DNA of 64,000 bases from NORP309 sp964352735. GTDB taxonomy: Bacteria; Pseudomonadota; Gammaproteobacteria; Xanthomonadales; Marinicellaceae. Both the position numbers and the translations under genes were made by a program. Under the pieces are notes generated by a model. The model had not been told where the DNA came from. It did not search any database and saw only the letters and a program-made list of their open reading frames with translations. Location of the stretch: NCBI GenBank assembly GCA_964352735.1, contig CAYGTC010000006.1, positions 62,001 to 126,000 of the forward strand, written 5' to 3'. Below, piece after piece: positions 36,196 through 44,499 of this stretch. The first letter of the stretch is position 1. Each line of letters begins with the position of its first letter.

Positions 36196-37238
36196 GATTT
36201 TTGTCCAAATGCTTTCGGTATGGTGAGCCTGTCAATCAATGGAGCTGCCATATTCATGATCAAAATACCAAAAGCGACACCATCAGGAAAATTGCCAAAT
36301 TCACGTACCAATACAGTCATTATTGCTACGCCTGCACCAAAAATCAATTGTCCTTTATGACTTGAACAGCCAGAAGTTGGGTCGGTGGCAATAAAAAAAG
36401 CACCAAGCATCAAACCGCCTGAAAAAACATGTTGCAAAGGTCCAATAAAATGATCTGCATCATACATGTTGAAAGGAAATGAAAAGGCCAGCGTAGTTAG
36501 GATAACAGCAGCTGGGACACGCCACGTGATGACTCTTTTGTATATTAAAAAGATGCCTCCAATAAAATAATAGTTGGCAATCCATTCCCATCCGAGTCCG
36601 CCAAAATCTCCAAACAATGGCTGTGATGCTATTTCACTTTGCGAATATCCTTGGCTTATTCCCGTTTTAATGCTGTCTAAGGGCGTGGCTTGTGTCAATG
36701 TGTCAAAAGCAATTTCTGCTGGAAATTGTTGAAAAAATATGGTATTAAAATTTTCAATAAAAGACAAGGCATAAGGGCTGATGGCATGCGGAGCTAACCA
36801 GATTGACATGGATTGTGGAAACGAAATCAATACCACAGCAAACCCCACCATAGCGGGATTGAAAATGTTTTGCCCCAGGCCGCCAAACAAATGTTTGGCC
36901 ACAACAATGGCGAAAAACATGCCAATAAAACTGACCCACCACGGGGCAACTGGTGAAATGCACAAGGCAAACAAAATGCCGGTTACGAATGCTGAATAAT
37001 CTTTTATAAATAATACAATGGGCTTCTTGAGCAATTTTAAACTCAAGGCTTCAAAAATAATGGCAAAAATAATACTGAGGGTTAACTGAATAATTATTCC
37101 AGTACCAAAAAAGAACACATGGGCAATCATCGCTGGTATCAGTGCAACCCATACCAACAACATGACTCTAGCAACGGATGTGTTGTGAGGTATGTGTGGG
37201 GCACTTTGTGTATTATATGTATTACTTTTAATCATCAT
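36192..37238 (-). CDS. rnfD: Electron transport complex subunit RnfD/RsxD
   Basis: RnfD is the large membrane subunit and a second covalent-flavin carrier of the Rnf complex. The 348-residue protein has about nine to ten membrane helices and the NqrB/RnfD signatures VVAKHLFGGLGQNIFNPAMVGFA and ATDPTSGCSSHKGQLIFGAG. The likely flavinylation stretch reads AFDTLTQATPLDSIKTG. It keeps the D-x-x-[ST]-x-A-T frame but has Gln where many homologues have Gly, so I state the site as probable. The start (ATGATGATT) overlaps the rnfC stop by 11 nt. Confidence 0.95.
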   Translation of the reverse strand: MMIKSNTYNTQSAPHIPHNTSVARVMLLVWVALIPAMIAHVFFFGTGIIIQLTLSIIFAIIFEALSLKLLKKPIVLFIKDYSAFVTGILFALCISPVAPWWVSFIGMFFAIVVAKHLFGGLGQNIFNPAMVGFAVVLISFPQSMSIWLAPHAISPYALSFIENFNTIFFQQFPAEIAFDTLTQATPLDSIKTGISQGYSQSEIASQPLFGDFGGLGWEWIANYYFIGGIFLIYKRVITWRVPAAVILTTLAFSFPFNMYDADHFIGPLQHVFSGGLMLGAFFIATDPTSGCSSHKGQLIFGAGVAIMTVLVREFGNFPDGVAFGILIMNMAAPLIDRLTIPKAFGQKS

Positions 37239-38811
37239 CAGGTTTATTGCTGCTTTTTTTATTGGCTTTTGCAGCTTGAGCTCTTGCCATTATGGCTTGT
37301 AAATCCTTTTTCATTTTATCGGGGTCGGCAGTTCTTTTGAGGGTGTTTTTTCTTTTTTCTACCCTTTGCTGTTTGAGTTTCAGTAAGCGTTGTTCGCGTT
37401 GTTCATGCCGGATTTGAGCGGCATCGGCTTTTTGGCGTTTGAAATCCAAGTATTTTAACTCTGATTTGGCATAGCGGTAATAATCAACCAATTTAATTTG
37501 ACTGGGGCAAACCCAGGCACAGGCGCCACATTCTATGCAATCAAATACATGATGTTCTCTGGCTTTTTCTAGGTTACCGCCTTTGATGTACCAATGCAGC
37601 TGCTGTGGCAGTAATTCTGCGGGACACACATTGACACATTCTCCGCATCGAATACAAGGCAATGTCGGGCCGTGTTGTTTGGTATTTTGTTGAGTTAATG
37701 CAAGTATGCAATTACTGGTTTTGTCTATGCCTATGTCAATATCTGGCATGGTATATCCCATCATAGGGCCACCAATAATAATGCGATGAATATTTTCAAA
37801 ATCACAACCAACAAAATTCAACAACTCTTCAATTGAAGTGCCAATTGGCACGATGAGATTTTGTGGTGTGTCAATGGCATCACCTGCCACGGTGACAATT
37901 CTTTCTACCAATGGTTTGCCTTCAGCAATATAGTCATTTAAAGCTTTAATGGTGGCAACATTTTGTACGATGATACCCAGGTCAAGTGGCAGCCCACCTG
38001 AAGGCACTTCTTGACCCGTCAAAACTTTAATCAGTTGCTTCTCACCACCTGCCGGATAAATGGTTGGTACTTTAATGACCTTGATATTCGTAATTTGCTG
38101 GTTTTTAATGATGTGTTGTAAACGAGATTTGATACCTCCAACTTGGTCTTCTATGGCAAATAAAACTTGATCAGCACCCGAGGCTTTCATCATGAGCAAG
38201 GTGCCATTGATTAAGTCATCAGCATATTCAATCATCAATTGTTCATCACAAGTGATATAAGGTTCACACTCAGCGCCATTGATGATGAGGGTGTGGATTG
38301 ATGAGGGGGGGTGTTGATGCTGTTGATGATATTTCAAGTGTGTCGGAAAACCAGCGCCTCCCAATCCAATCAAACCACCTTCATAGATGGCATTGACAAT
38401 ATCAGATGGGCTTGAATGTTCGATGAATTGGGTGATATCTGAGCTGTGTTTTTCTACCCATTGATCATTTGCATCTGTACTGATTTCAATGATCATTGAT
38501 ACATCAGCATTTGGACTGGCAGTTTTGTGCTTTTTAATGGCAGTAACTGTACCAGATCCTGATGCATGGATAAAACTCCCACCATTATCATGTGGTTTTG
38601 CAATCAATTGACCTTTGAGTACGTGATCTCCAATGGTAACGATCGGTTCTGCAACCATGCCATTGTTTAATCTTAAAGAAATGGTTAACTTTTTGGGAAT
38701 GGGAAGACGGTGTAACCCGTTTTCTAAAGAAATATTTTTATGGTGTTTTAATTTTAGCCCGCCTTTAAATGAATAGAGGCGAAGCGAGTCTTGACTGGTG
38801 TCATTTACCAT
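37228..38811 (-). CDS. rnfC: Electron transport complex subunit RnfC/RsxC
   Basis: RnfC is the soluble subunit with NADH/FMN and two [4Fe-4S] clusters. The protein of about 527 residues has an N-terminal barrel-sandwich (SFKGGLKLKHHKN), a flavin/NADH region (GLIGLGGAGFPTHLK; INGAECEPYITCDEQLM; YPAGGEKQLIKVLTG) and two ferredoxin motifs (CIRCGECVNVCPAELLP; CIECGACAWVCPSQIK). A short Lys/Arg/Ala-rich tail follows (about residues 445-527), shorter than the E. coli repeat tail. I start at the ATG at 38811, overlapping the rnfB stop by 7 nt. An in-frame extension to 38901 would lie within rnfB and lacks family similarity. Confidence 0.95.
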   Translation of the reverse strand: MVNDTSQDSLRLYSFKGGLKLKHHKNISLENGLHRLPIPKKLTISLRLNNGMVAEPIVTIGDHVLKGQLIAKPHDNGGSFIHASGSGTVTAIKKHKTASPNADVSMIIEISTDANDQWVEKHSSDITQFIEHSSPSDIVNAIYEGGLIGLGGAGFPTHLKYHQQHQHPPSSIHTLIINGAECEPYITCDEQLMIEYADDLINGTLLMMKASGADQVLFAIEDQVGGIKSRLQHIIKNQQITNIKVIKVPTIYPAGGEKQLIKVLTGQEVPSGGLPLDLGIIVQNVATIKALNDYIAEGKPLVERIVTVAGDAIDTPQNLIVPIGTSIEELLNFVGCDFENIHRIIIGGPMMGYTMPDIDIGIDKTSNCILALTQQNTKQHGPTLPCIRCGECVNVCPAELLPQQLHWYIKGGNLEKAREHHVFDCIECGACAWVCPSQIKLVDYYRYAKSELKYLDFKRQKADAAQIRHEQREQRLLKLKQQRVEKRKNTLKRTADPDKMKKDLQAIMARAQAAKANKKSSNKPDDD

Positions 38812-39377
38812 TGTTGTGCCTCTGCAATGGTCGCGAACAAATTGGGTTTCTCTCGACGTTGAATAGAGCCGGGTAATGGTGCTGGAATACTGATGATACA
38901 ATCAACTGGACATGCAGGTATGCATAAATCACAACCAGTACAGTCATCTAGAATGATGGTATGCATTTGTTTGGCGGCTCCAATTATGGCATCAACCGGA
39001 CATACCTGGATACATTTAGTGCAGCCAATGCAATCTTTTTCAACAATCTCAACGACCATGTCTATGGGATTTTCCTGACCGTTCTCTGGGTTTAATGGCA
39101 AGATTTCAACATCTAATAATTCAGCCAACTTTTTGATGCCTTCTTCACCACCTGGAGGACATTGATTAATGTCAGCTTGATTATCAGCAATTGCTTGAGC
39201 ATAGGGTTTGCAGCCCGGATAATCACATTGGCCACATTGTGTTTGAGGTAAAATGGCATTGATTTGCTCGACGATGGGATTGCCTTCTACAGTAAAACGT
39301 TTTGAAATCCACATCACTATCAGGCCAAAAACCAAAGCAAGCAAAGCAATAATCAATAAACTGATGAAACCATTCAT
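38805..39377 (-). CDS. rnfB: Electron transport complex subunit RnfB/RsxB
   Basis: RnfB passes electrons from ferredoxin into the Rnf complex. The 190-residue protein has an N-terminal membrane helix (LLIIALLALVFGLIVMWIS), the four-Cys cluster domain beginning QCGQCDYPGCKPYAQAIA and CPPGGEEG, then two [4Fe-4S] ferredoxin motifs (CIGCTKCIQVCPVDAII; CTGCDLCIPACPVDCII). It overlaps rnfA by 4 nt and rnfC by 7 nt. Confidence 0.97.
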   Translation of the reverse strand: MNGFISLLIIALLALVFGLIVMWISKRFTVEGNPIVEQINAILPQTQCGQCDYPGCKPYAQAIADNQADINQCPPGGEEGIKKLAELLDVEILPLNPENGQENPIDMVVEIVEKDCIGCTKCIQVCPVDAIIGAAKQMHTIILDDCTGCDLCIPACPVDCIISIPAPLPGSIQRREKPNLFATIAEAQQW

Positions 39378-39952
39378 CTGACCATGCCTCCAAAACCCAT
39401 AAAAGCAATAGACATGATGCCTGCTGTAATCAGTGCGATTGGAACACCTTTGAAGGATTCAGGTACATCAGCCATTTCGAGTCGTTCTCGGATGGCAGAG
39501 AATAATACCAAAACTATGGTAAAACCCACAGAGGCCCCAAAACCAAATACGGCTGATTCAATAAGGTTATTCTGTTGTTGTATGTTCAATAAAGCAACAC
39601 CCAATACCGCACAGTTGGTCGTGATCAACGGTAAAAAAATACCCAACACTTGATACAATAATGGTGAAGTTTTGTGTAAAATGAGTTCTGTAATTTGAAC
39701 TGTTACTGCTATCACCAGAATAAAGCTCAAGGTTTTGAGGTAGGTCAATTCTAAAGGGATCAATAAATAATTATGAATGAAATAGCTGATGATGGCAGAG
39801 AGTGTCAATACGAAAGTGGTGGCCAATCCCATACCCACAGCAGATTCATATTTATTGGAGACGCCCATGAATGGACATAATCCAAGAAATTTTACCAATA
39901 CAAAATTATTGATGAAAACAGCACTGATAAAAATAAAAAATAATTCGCTCAT
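39374..39952 (-). CDS. rnfA: Electron transport complex subunit RnfA/RsxA
   Basis: RnfA is a six-helix membrane subunit of the Rnf complex and pairs with RnfE. The 192-residue protein has the signatures INNFVLVKFLGLCPFMGVSN and GIFLPLITTNCAVLGVALL, and ends in SIAFMGFGGMVR. It is the first gene of the leftward rnfABCDGE operon, so the operon promoter should lie in the 108-bp gap before the divergent haemoglobin gene. I saw no certain -10/-35 there. Confidence 0.97.
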   Translation of the reverse strand: MSELFFIFISAVFINNFVLVKFLGLCPFMGVSNKYESAVGMGLATTFVLTLSAIISYFIHNYLLIPLELTYLKTLSFILVIAVTVQITELILHKTSPLLYQVLGIFLPLITTNCAVLGVALLNIQQQNNLIESAVFGFGASVGFTIVLVLFSAIRERLEMADVPESFKGVPIALITAGIMSIAFMGFGGMVR

Positions 39953-40060
39953 AAAAATTCACAGTGATGGTTATAATTCACTGAATGGCACATTAACATC
40001 ACATTTTAACGTTAATCTGATCAATTAAGAATAATATTCATCAAAGTTAGAGAATAAAAC

Positions 40061-40465
40061 ATGCAAAAATATGGCATTAAAGACGCTTCTTATCTAGCAG
40101 CAGGAAAAGAATCGGGTATACGTCAATTGGTAGATGAGTTTTATCATCAAATGCAAAAGCAGCAAAGGGGACAGCATATTTTTCACATGCACAAAGGGCA
40201 AATTGATGTGATTAAAGATAAGCTTTCCATTTTTTTGGTGGGGTGGTTGGGAGGCCCTAGAAACTATGCCAAAAAATATGGTCGAATCGCGATTCCAATG
40301 GTTCATAAACATTTGCCAATCACTGAACAAGAAAAAAATGATTGGTTGTTTTGCATGCAAGAAGCCCTTAAATATCAAGATTACAGCGATGATTTTAAAA
40401 CTTATTTGCTCGAACAGTTGGCAGTACCAGCAAGCAGAATTGTTCAAGCTGCTCAACAAAAATAA
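40061..40465 (+). CDS. Group II truncated haemoglobin
   Basis: The 134-residue protein matches the group II (YjbI/TrHbO) truncated globins: a short N terminus, GIRQLVDEFYHQMQ (B helix with FY), FHMHKGQIDVIKDKLSIFLVGWLGGPRNYAKKYG with the conserved Trp of the G8 position in V-G-W-L-G-G-P, and MVHKHLPIT with the likely proximal His. These proteins bind O2 or NO. It is divergent from rnfA and starts a close rightward group with the GST and DUF4442 genes, which might hint at oxidative/nitrosative stress, but that is inference. Confidence 0.9.
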   Translation: MQKYGIKDASYLAAGKESGIRQLVDEFYHQMQKQQRGQHIFHMHKGQIDVIKDKLSIFLVGWLGGPRNYAKKYGRIAIPMVHKHLPITEQEKNDWLFCMQEALKYQDYSDDFKTYLLEQLAVPASRIVQAAQQK

Positions 40466-40485
40466 CAATACGGTTTATATATATT

Positions 40486-41103
40486 ATGTTACCAATCCTT
40501 TATTCATTTCGAAGATGTCCTTATGCCATGAGGGCTCGCATGGCTCTTAAATATTGTGGTGTTGAATTAGAACACAGGGAAATTTTACTGAAAAACAAAC
40601 CAGAATCCATGTTGCAGTTTTCTCCGAAAGGCACTGTTCCAGTGTTGGTGATTGGTGATCGTGTGGTTGATGAAAGTCTAGAAGTGATGCATTGGGCCTT
40701 AACGCAAAACGACGCAGATGATTGGCTGTTAAGTGATCAAGTAGAACAAAGGAAAACCATGTTCAATTTGATCCAAAAATGCGATGTGCAATTTAAACCT
40801 CAGTTAGATAACTATAAATATTCAGACAGGTTTGAGTTAAGTGAACAACAATACAGAGATCAGGCTGTGTGGTTTTTATCTGAGTTAAATGATCGGTTAG
40901 AAAGCAGTCAATATTTGATGGGCGATGATATAAGTATGGCCGATGTGGCGATTTTTCCGTTCATAAGACAATTTGCTTTTGTGAATAAGCAATGGTTTGA
41001 CCACAATGAATATTCGTTATTACAGAAGTGGTTAGAAACCTTGCTCATGTGGCCATTGTTTTTGTCCATTATGGAAAAAGTGCCATTATGGAGTGATGAC
41101 TAA
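40486..41103 (+). CDS. Glutathione S-transferase family protein
   Basis: The 205-residue protein has an N-terminal thioredoxin-like GST domain: LYSFRRCPYAMRARMAL with a C-P-Y-A segment, where a catalytic Cys or Ser is expected in Grx-like GSTs, and KGTVPVLVIGDRVVDESLEV (cis-Pro and the E-S glutathione contact). A helical C-terminal domain contains MGDDISMADVAIFPFIRQFA (the N-cap S/T-x-x-D motif). Substrate unknown. It follows the haemoglobin by 20 bp and its stop overlaps the next start at base 41103. Confidence 0.9.
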   Translation: MLPILYSFRRCPYAMRARMALKYCGVELEHREILLKNKPESMLQFSPKGTVPVLVIGDRVVDESLEVMHWALTQNDADDWLLSDQVEQRKTMFNLIQKCDVQFKPQLDNYKYSDRFELSEQQYRDQAVWFLSELNDRLESSQYLMGDDISMADVAIFPFIRQFAFVNKQWFDHNEYSLLQKWLETLLMWPLFLSIMEKVPLWSDD

Positions 41104-41558
41104 TGAAACAATGGACAAGAGCAAAATTAAAGCTCATCTTGAGATTGTACCCTCCATTTATTGGTGCAGGCATTAAAATCACTGAAATTGCTGATGATTG
41201 GAAAAACCTTAAAGTGGCCATGAAATTAAGGTGGTACAACAAAAATGTTGTTGGAACACACTTTGGTGGCAGTTTGTATGCCATGACAGATCCATTTTTT
41301 GTATTGATGCTGATGAAAATACTCGGCAAGAATTACATCGTTTGGGATCAGTCAGCTAAAATAGATTTTATAGAACCCGGTCGGGGAGCGGTTTATGCTG
41401 ATTTTAAGATTGATGATGAGATGATTGATTTAATAAAGCTGAATACCGACAGTGGCAGTAAATTTTTGCCAGAGTTTACCGTTGATGTCACCAATGATGC
41501 AGGCGATATTGTCGCCAAAGTTCATAAAACGCTTTATATTCGTCGAAAACGCGATTAA
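41103..41558 (+). CDS. DUF4442 hot-dog-fold protein
   Basis: The 151-residue protein matches DUF4442 proteins, which have a hot-dog fold like acyl-CoA thioesterases. Typical stretches are YPPFIGAGIKITEIADDWKN, WYNKNVVGTHFGGSLYAMTD (the N-x-x-G-T-x-F-G-G-[SA]-L motif) and IDFIEPGRGAVYADF. Enzymatic activity is not established for most members. It begins on the last base of the GST stop codon, so they are co-translated. Confidence 0.83.
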   Translation: MKQWTRAKLKLILRLYPPFIGAGIKITEIADDWKNLKVAMKLRWYNKNVVGTHFGGSLYAMTDPFFVLMLMKILGKNYIVWDQSAKIDFIEPGRGAVYADFKIDDEMIDLIKLNTDSGSKFLPEFTVDVTNDAGDIVAKVHKTLYIRRKRD

Positions 41559-41613
41559 AATCTGTCTTTTTAAATATCGGCACTGAATTTGCGATTCAGC
41601 CAGCGGAGAGAAT

Positions 41614-42597
41614 ATGTCAGAAAATACCACTGTTGTTACAGCGTTGTATCACTTTGTGCGACTGGAAAACCACCAGGACTTGCGTCAGCCACTATTGGAT
41701 ATCATGTTGAAAAATGATGTCAAAGGTACATTACTATTGGCCAATGAAGGCATCAATGGCACCATTGCTGGATCTCGTGAAGGCATGGATAATGTGTTGA
41801 ATTGGTTAAGGCTTGATGATCGCTTAAGAGACTTTAATACTAAGGAATCATATACCGATAAAGCGCCTTTTTATCGAACCAAAGTCAAATTAAAAAAAGA
41901 AATTGTCACCATGGGTGTTGAAGGCATTGATCCCAAGCTTAAAGTTGGGCGTTATGTAAAACCACAAGATTGGAACAATTTGATCAGTGACCCAGATACA
42001 GTTTTGATCGATACACGCAATGACTATGAGTGTCAAATTGGCACTTTTGAACATGCTGTTAACCCAAAAACCCAAACTTTCAGAGAATTTCCAGATTATG
42101 TCAGTAAACATCTGGATCCAAAAAAGCATAAAAAAGTAGCGATGTTTTGCACCGGAGGCATTCGTTGTGAGAAGTCCACAGCTTTTTTGAGGGAGCAGGG
42201 CTTTGATGAGGTCTATCATTTACAAGGTGGTATTCTAAAATATTTAGAAGAAGTTCCCGAAGAGCAATCATTGTGGAAAGGTGAATGTTTTGTTTTTGAT
42301 AATCGAGTCGCTGTTAATCACGATTTAGAAAAAGGCTCATATGAACAATGTTATGCCTGTCGTTATCCCATTACCAGTAAAGACATGCAGAGTGAGCAGT
42401 ATGAGGAAGGCGTCAGTTGCCCACATTGTTTTGATCAGGTTACAGATGAGCAAAAACAACGTTTCGCAGAACGTGAAAAACAAATTTTATTGGCCAAACA
42501 ACGTGGTGAAGAACACATAGGCGGTGCAGTCAAAGAGATCATAAAAAAACGTCATGACATGAAAATTGCTCAAAAAAAACACGCGCAAAAACAATAA
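41614..42597 (+). CDS. trhO: tRNA uridine(34) hydroxylase TrhO (rhodanese-related, YceA)
   Basis: TrhO uses O2 to make 5-hydroxyuridine at tRNA position 34. The 327-residue protein has an N-terminal domain (GTLLLANEGINGTIAGSREG), a central rhodanese domain with active-site loop MFCTGGIRCEKSTAFL (Cys of C-T-G-G-I-R-C), and a C-terminal extension with a probable zinc site (C-Y-A-C-R-Y and V-S-C-P-H-C). A Lys/Gln-rich tail ends the protein. GGAGAG lies about 9 bp before the ATG. A short element remnant begins about 30 bp after the stop. Confidence 0.95.
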   Translation: MSENTTVVTALYHFVRLENHQDLRQPLLDIMLKNDVKGTLLLANEGINGTIAGSREGMDNVLNWLRLDDRLRDFNTKESYTDKAPFYRTKVKLKKEIVTMGVEGIDPKLKVGRYVKPQDWNNLISDPDTVLIDTRNDYECQIGTFEHAVNPKTQTFREFPDYVSKHLDPKKHKKVAMFCTGGIRCEKSTAFLREQGFDEVYHLQGGILKYLEEVPEEQSLWKGECFVFDNRVAVNHDLEKGSYEQCYACRYPITSKDMQSEQYEEGVSCPHCFDQVTDEQKQRFAEREKQILLAKQRGEEHIGGAVKEIIKKRHDMKIAQKKHAQKQ

Positions 42598-42628
42598 TAA
42601 TACTCATTGTGTCATGGTTATTTCGTTA

Positions 42629-42671
42629 GCGAATACTTATATATAATTCTATGGTGACATATCCGGACTAG
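42629..42671. repeat. Possible short remnant of the MITE-like family
   Basis: GCGAATACTTATATATAATT at the left and ATTCTATGGTGACATATCC at the right resemble the two ends of the CCCGAATATT family. On the minus strand, CCGGATATGTCACCATAGAAT parallels CCGAATATTTCATCATAGAAT. Only about 43 bp remain and the interior is lost, so this is a weak assignment. Confidence 0.3.
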
Positions 42672-42798
42672 CAGGCTTTATATGTAAATAGCGTGTCGGG
42701 TATTGAATCAGTAGATTTTCGTATATATTTTTGAAATTGATTGAAATAAAAGTGAGACTTGGTTATCATTTCTGCGACTAAAATAGGACCATATAATA

Positions 42799-43575
42799 AT
42801 GAAAAAATCAATTACTGCCCTAACAGTAATGAGTTTAACTCTCCAAGCTAATGACAATGTTGAGCATCAGACCCACGATGCTAATGATACAAATAGTAAT
42901 GTTTCTGATACCGTAATCCTTTCTAAACAAGTTTCTCTAGCTGGAAACATTGAAAAATCAGACATGCTTACTAAAAGGGATGTTGAGACTTATCAATCGT
43001 CAAATAGAGATACCAAGTTAATCGGTGCCAGTGGCGTATCTTTTTTAAAGAGTGTTGCTCTAACAAATGATGCAGACAATTCTGGTGGAGTAACAAATGG
43101 TGACACCATCACTTATGACATACTTTTTACCAATGGCAAATCAATTGGGGCCAGTGGATCATTTTTATCAGATGATATAGATTCTGACACCAGTTTGGTG
43201 GCTGGATCAGTGGTTACCAATGGTGTTGTTGTTTCAGGTAATAATGTTGGTGATACCAATGTTTCTATAGATTTTGGAACCGTTGAAAGTGGTTCATCTG
43301 TTTCTGCAAATTTTGATGTTATTGTTAACGAGATACCAGACGGACAACAAGTCGCAATCAGTAATCAAGCCAGGATGTCTACATTAAATGCAGGTGATTA
43401 TGTTTCTGATGATGTCCGCTTTTCAGGGGATCAAGATCCGACATTGATCCATGCCAGTGGCGATCCTAAAATCATACCAGCCAATAATAGTATTGGACTC
43501 TGGGCAATGATATTGGCACTGTTGAGTTCCGTTGCTTTATTCTTTAAGAAGAACAAAAGAGACGAAGAACAATAA
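42799..43575 (+). CDS. Secreted DUF11-type repeat protein with IPTL-CTERM-like anchor
   Basis: The 258-residue protein has a short N-terminal hydrophobic leader (KKSITALTVMSLTLQA) and a low-complexity Asn/Asp/Ser region. A DUF11-like beta domain follows (about residues 95-205: DADNSGGVTNGDTITYDILF; SLVAGSVVTNGVVVSGNNVG; ISNQARMSTLNAGDYVSDD). A classical sorting-type end closes it: proline-containing motif IIPANNSIGLWAM, a hydrophobic helix (ILALLSSVALFF) and a basic tail (KKNKRDEEQ). This resembles IPTL-CTERM-type signals of gammaproteobacteria. AGGA precedes the ATG. It is probably a surface-attached protein. It is followed by a methyltransferase gene after 23 bp. Confidence 0.7.
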   Translation: MKKSITALTVMSLTLQANDNVEHQTHDANDTNSNVSDTVILSKQVSLAGNIEKSDMLTKRDVETYQSSNRDTKLIGASGVSFLKSVALTNDADNSGGVTNGDTITYDILFTNGKSIGASGSFLSDDIDSDTSLVAGSVVTNGVVVSGNNVGDTNVSIDFGTVESGSSVSANFDVIVNEIPDGQQVAISNQARMSTLNAGDYVSDDVRFSGDQDPTLIHASGDPKIIPANNSIGLWAMILALLSSVALFFKKNKRDEEQ

Positions 43576-43598
43576 TTTTTGATTGAACGATATCATTA

Positions 43599-44450
43599 AT
43601 GGAAAGGTTTGATCATTCTGTCAAGTTTCATACGTGGTATGAACATTGGCACAGGTATCATTTCTTAAAAGATTTGGTCAGCAATGCGCATGTTTGCGAT
43701 ATAGCCTGCGGTGAAGGTTATGGCAGCGCCTTGTTGGCCAGTTCTGCAAAAAGTGTTGTGGGCGTTGACATTGATGATCATACTGTTTCAGCAGCCCGTA
43801 AAACCTATCAACGTAAAAATTTAACATATCAGTGTTTTAATGCCATAAAAACTGGATTTGAAGATAACAGTTTTGATTTTGTTGTATCATTCGAAACACT
43901 AGAGCATTTGTATGAACAAAATGAGCTATTAATAGAGTTTCGTAGAATTCTGAAGCCCAATGGTATTCTAATTATCTCTACACCGGACAAAGATGTTTAC
44001 TCCGAGGCAGATGCTGGTCACAATCACTTTCATGTTAAAGAATTGGATCGCAGTGAATTTGATACATTGGTCTCAGACCATTTTAACTATTCCAAGACTT
44101 TTGGTCAGCAATTTCAGTTGATGTCAATTATCGAAAATGAAGATAAAAAAAAGACGTCATATGATGGTTCTGTTCAATACGTTGACAGTAAAAATGGTGC
44201 GCAACGCACAAATAACATCAGTCGTGCAGAATATTTGATTAAATTCTGTGCAAATGAACAAACTGCATTGGATGATTTAAAGGTATCGGACTTCAATGCG
44301 TTCTCGGATTCAATCAACAGTTTATTCAAACATTACAAAAAACAAACAGATAGATTGATGGAATCTGATAAAAATCATCAGCAGTTGATGGATACCATCA
44401 ATAAACAAACTGCACTCATTCAACACCTCAAAGCCCGTTTGGGTATTTAG
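43599..44450 (+). CDS. Class I SAM-dependent methyltransferase with C-terminal coiled coil
   Basis: The 283-residue protein has a methyltransferase_11/25-type SAM-binding domain: motif I VCDIACGEGYGSALLASSA near residue 30, VVGVDIDDHTVSAARKTY (acidic motif II), FDFVVSFETLEHLYEQNELL (motif IV) and LKPNGILIISTPD. The last 60 or so residues (SLFKHYKKQTDRLMESDKN then HQQLMDTINKQTALIQHLK) are predicted coiled coil, as in methyltransferases found in polysaccharide or glycan loci. Its neighbour is the giant glycosyltransferase, convergent at 44500, which supports a glycan substrate by context only. Confidence 0.82.
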   Translation: MERFDHSVKFHTWYEHWHRYHFLKDLVSNAHVCDIACGEGYGSALLASSAKSVVGVDIDDHTVSAARKTYQRKNLTYQCFNAIKTGFEDNSFDFVVSFETLEHLYEQNELLIEFRRILKPNGILIISTPDKDVYSEADAGHNHFHVKELDRSEFDTLVSDHFNYSKTFGQQFQLMSIIENEDKKKTSYDGSVQYVDSKNGAQRTNNISRAEYLIKFCANEQTALDDLKVSDFNAFSDSINSLFKHYKKQTDRLMESDKNHQQLMDTINKQTALIQHLKARLGI

Positions 44451-44499
44451 GGTACACATAGTTTGTCCCAGTCTCATTGCTGGTTTTAAAATAGGCCCT

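Noticed and set aside
38812..38901. N-terminal extension of rnfC by 30 codons
   Set aside because: The extension is inside rnfB in another frame and unlike RnfC; the ATG at 38811 next to the rnfB stop fits the operon's pattern of short overlaps.
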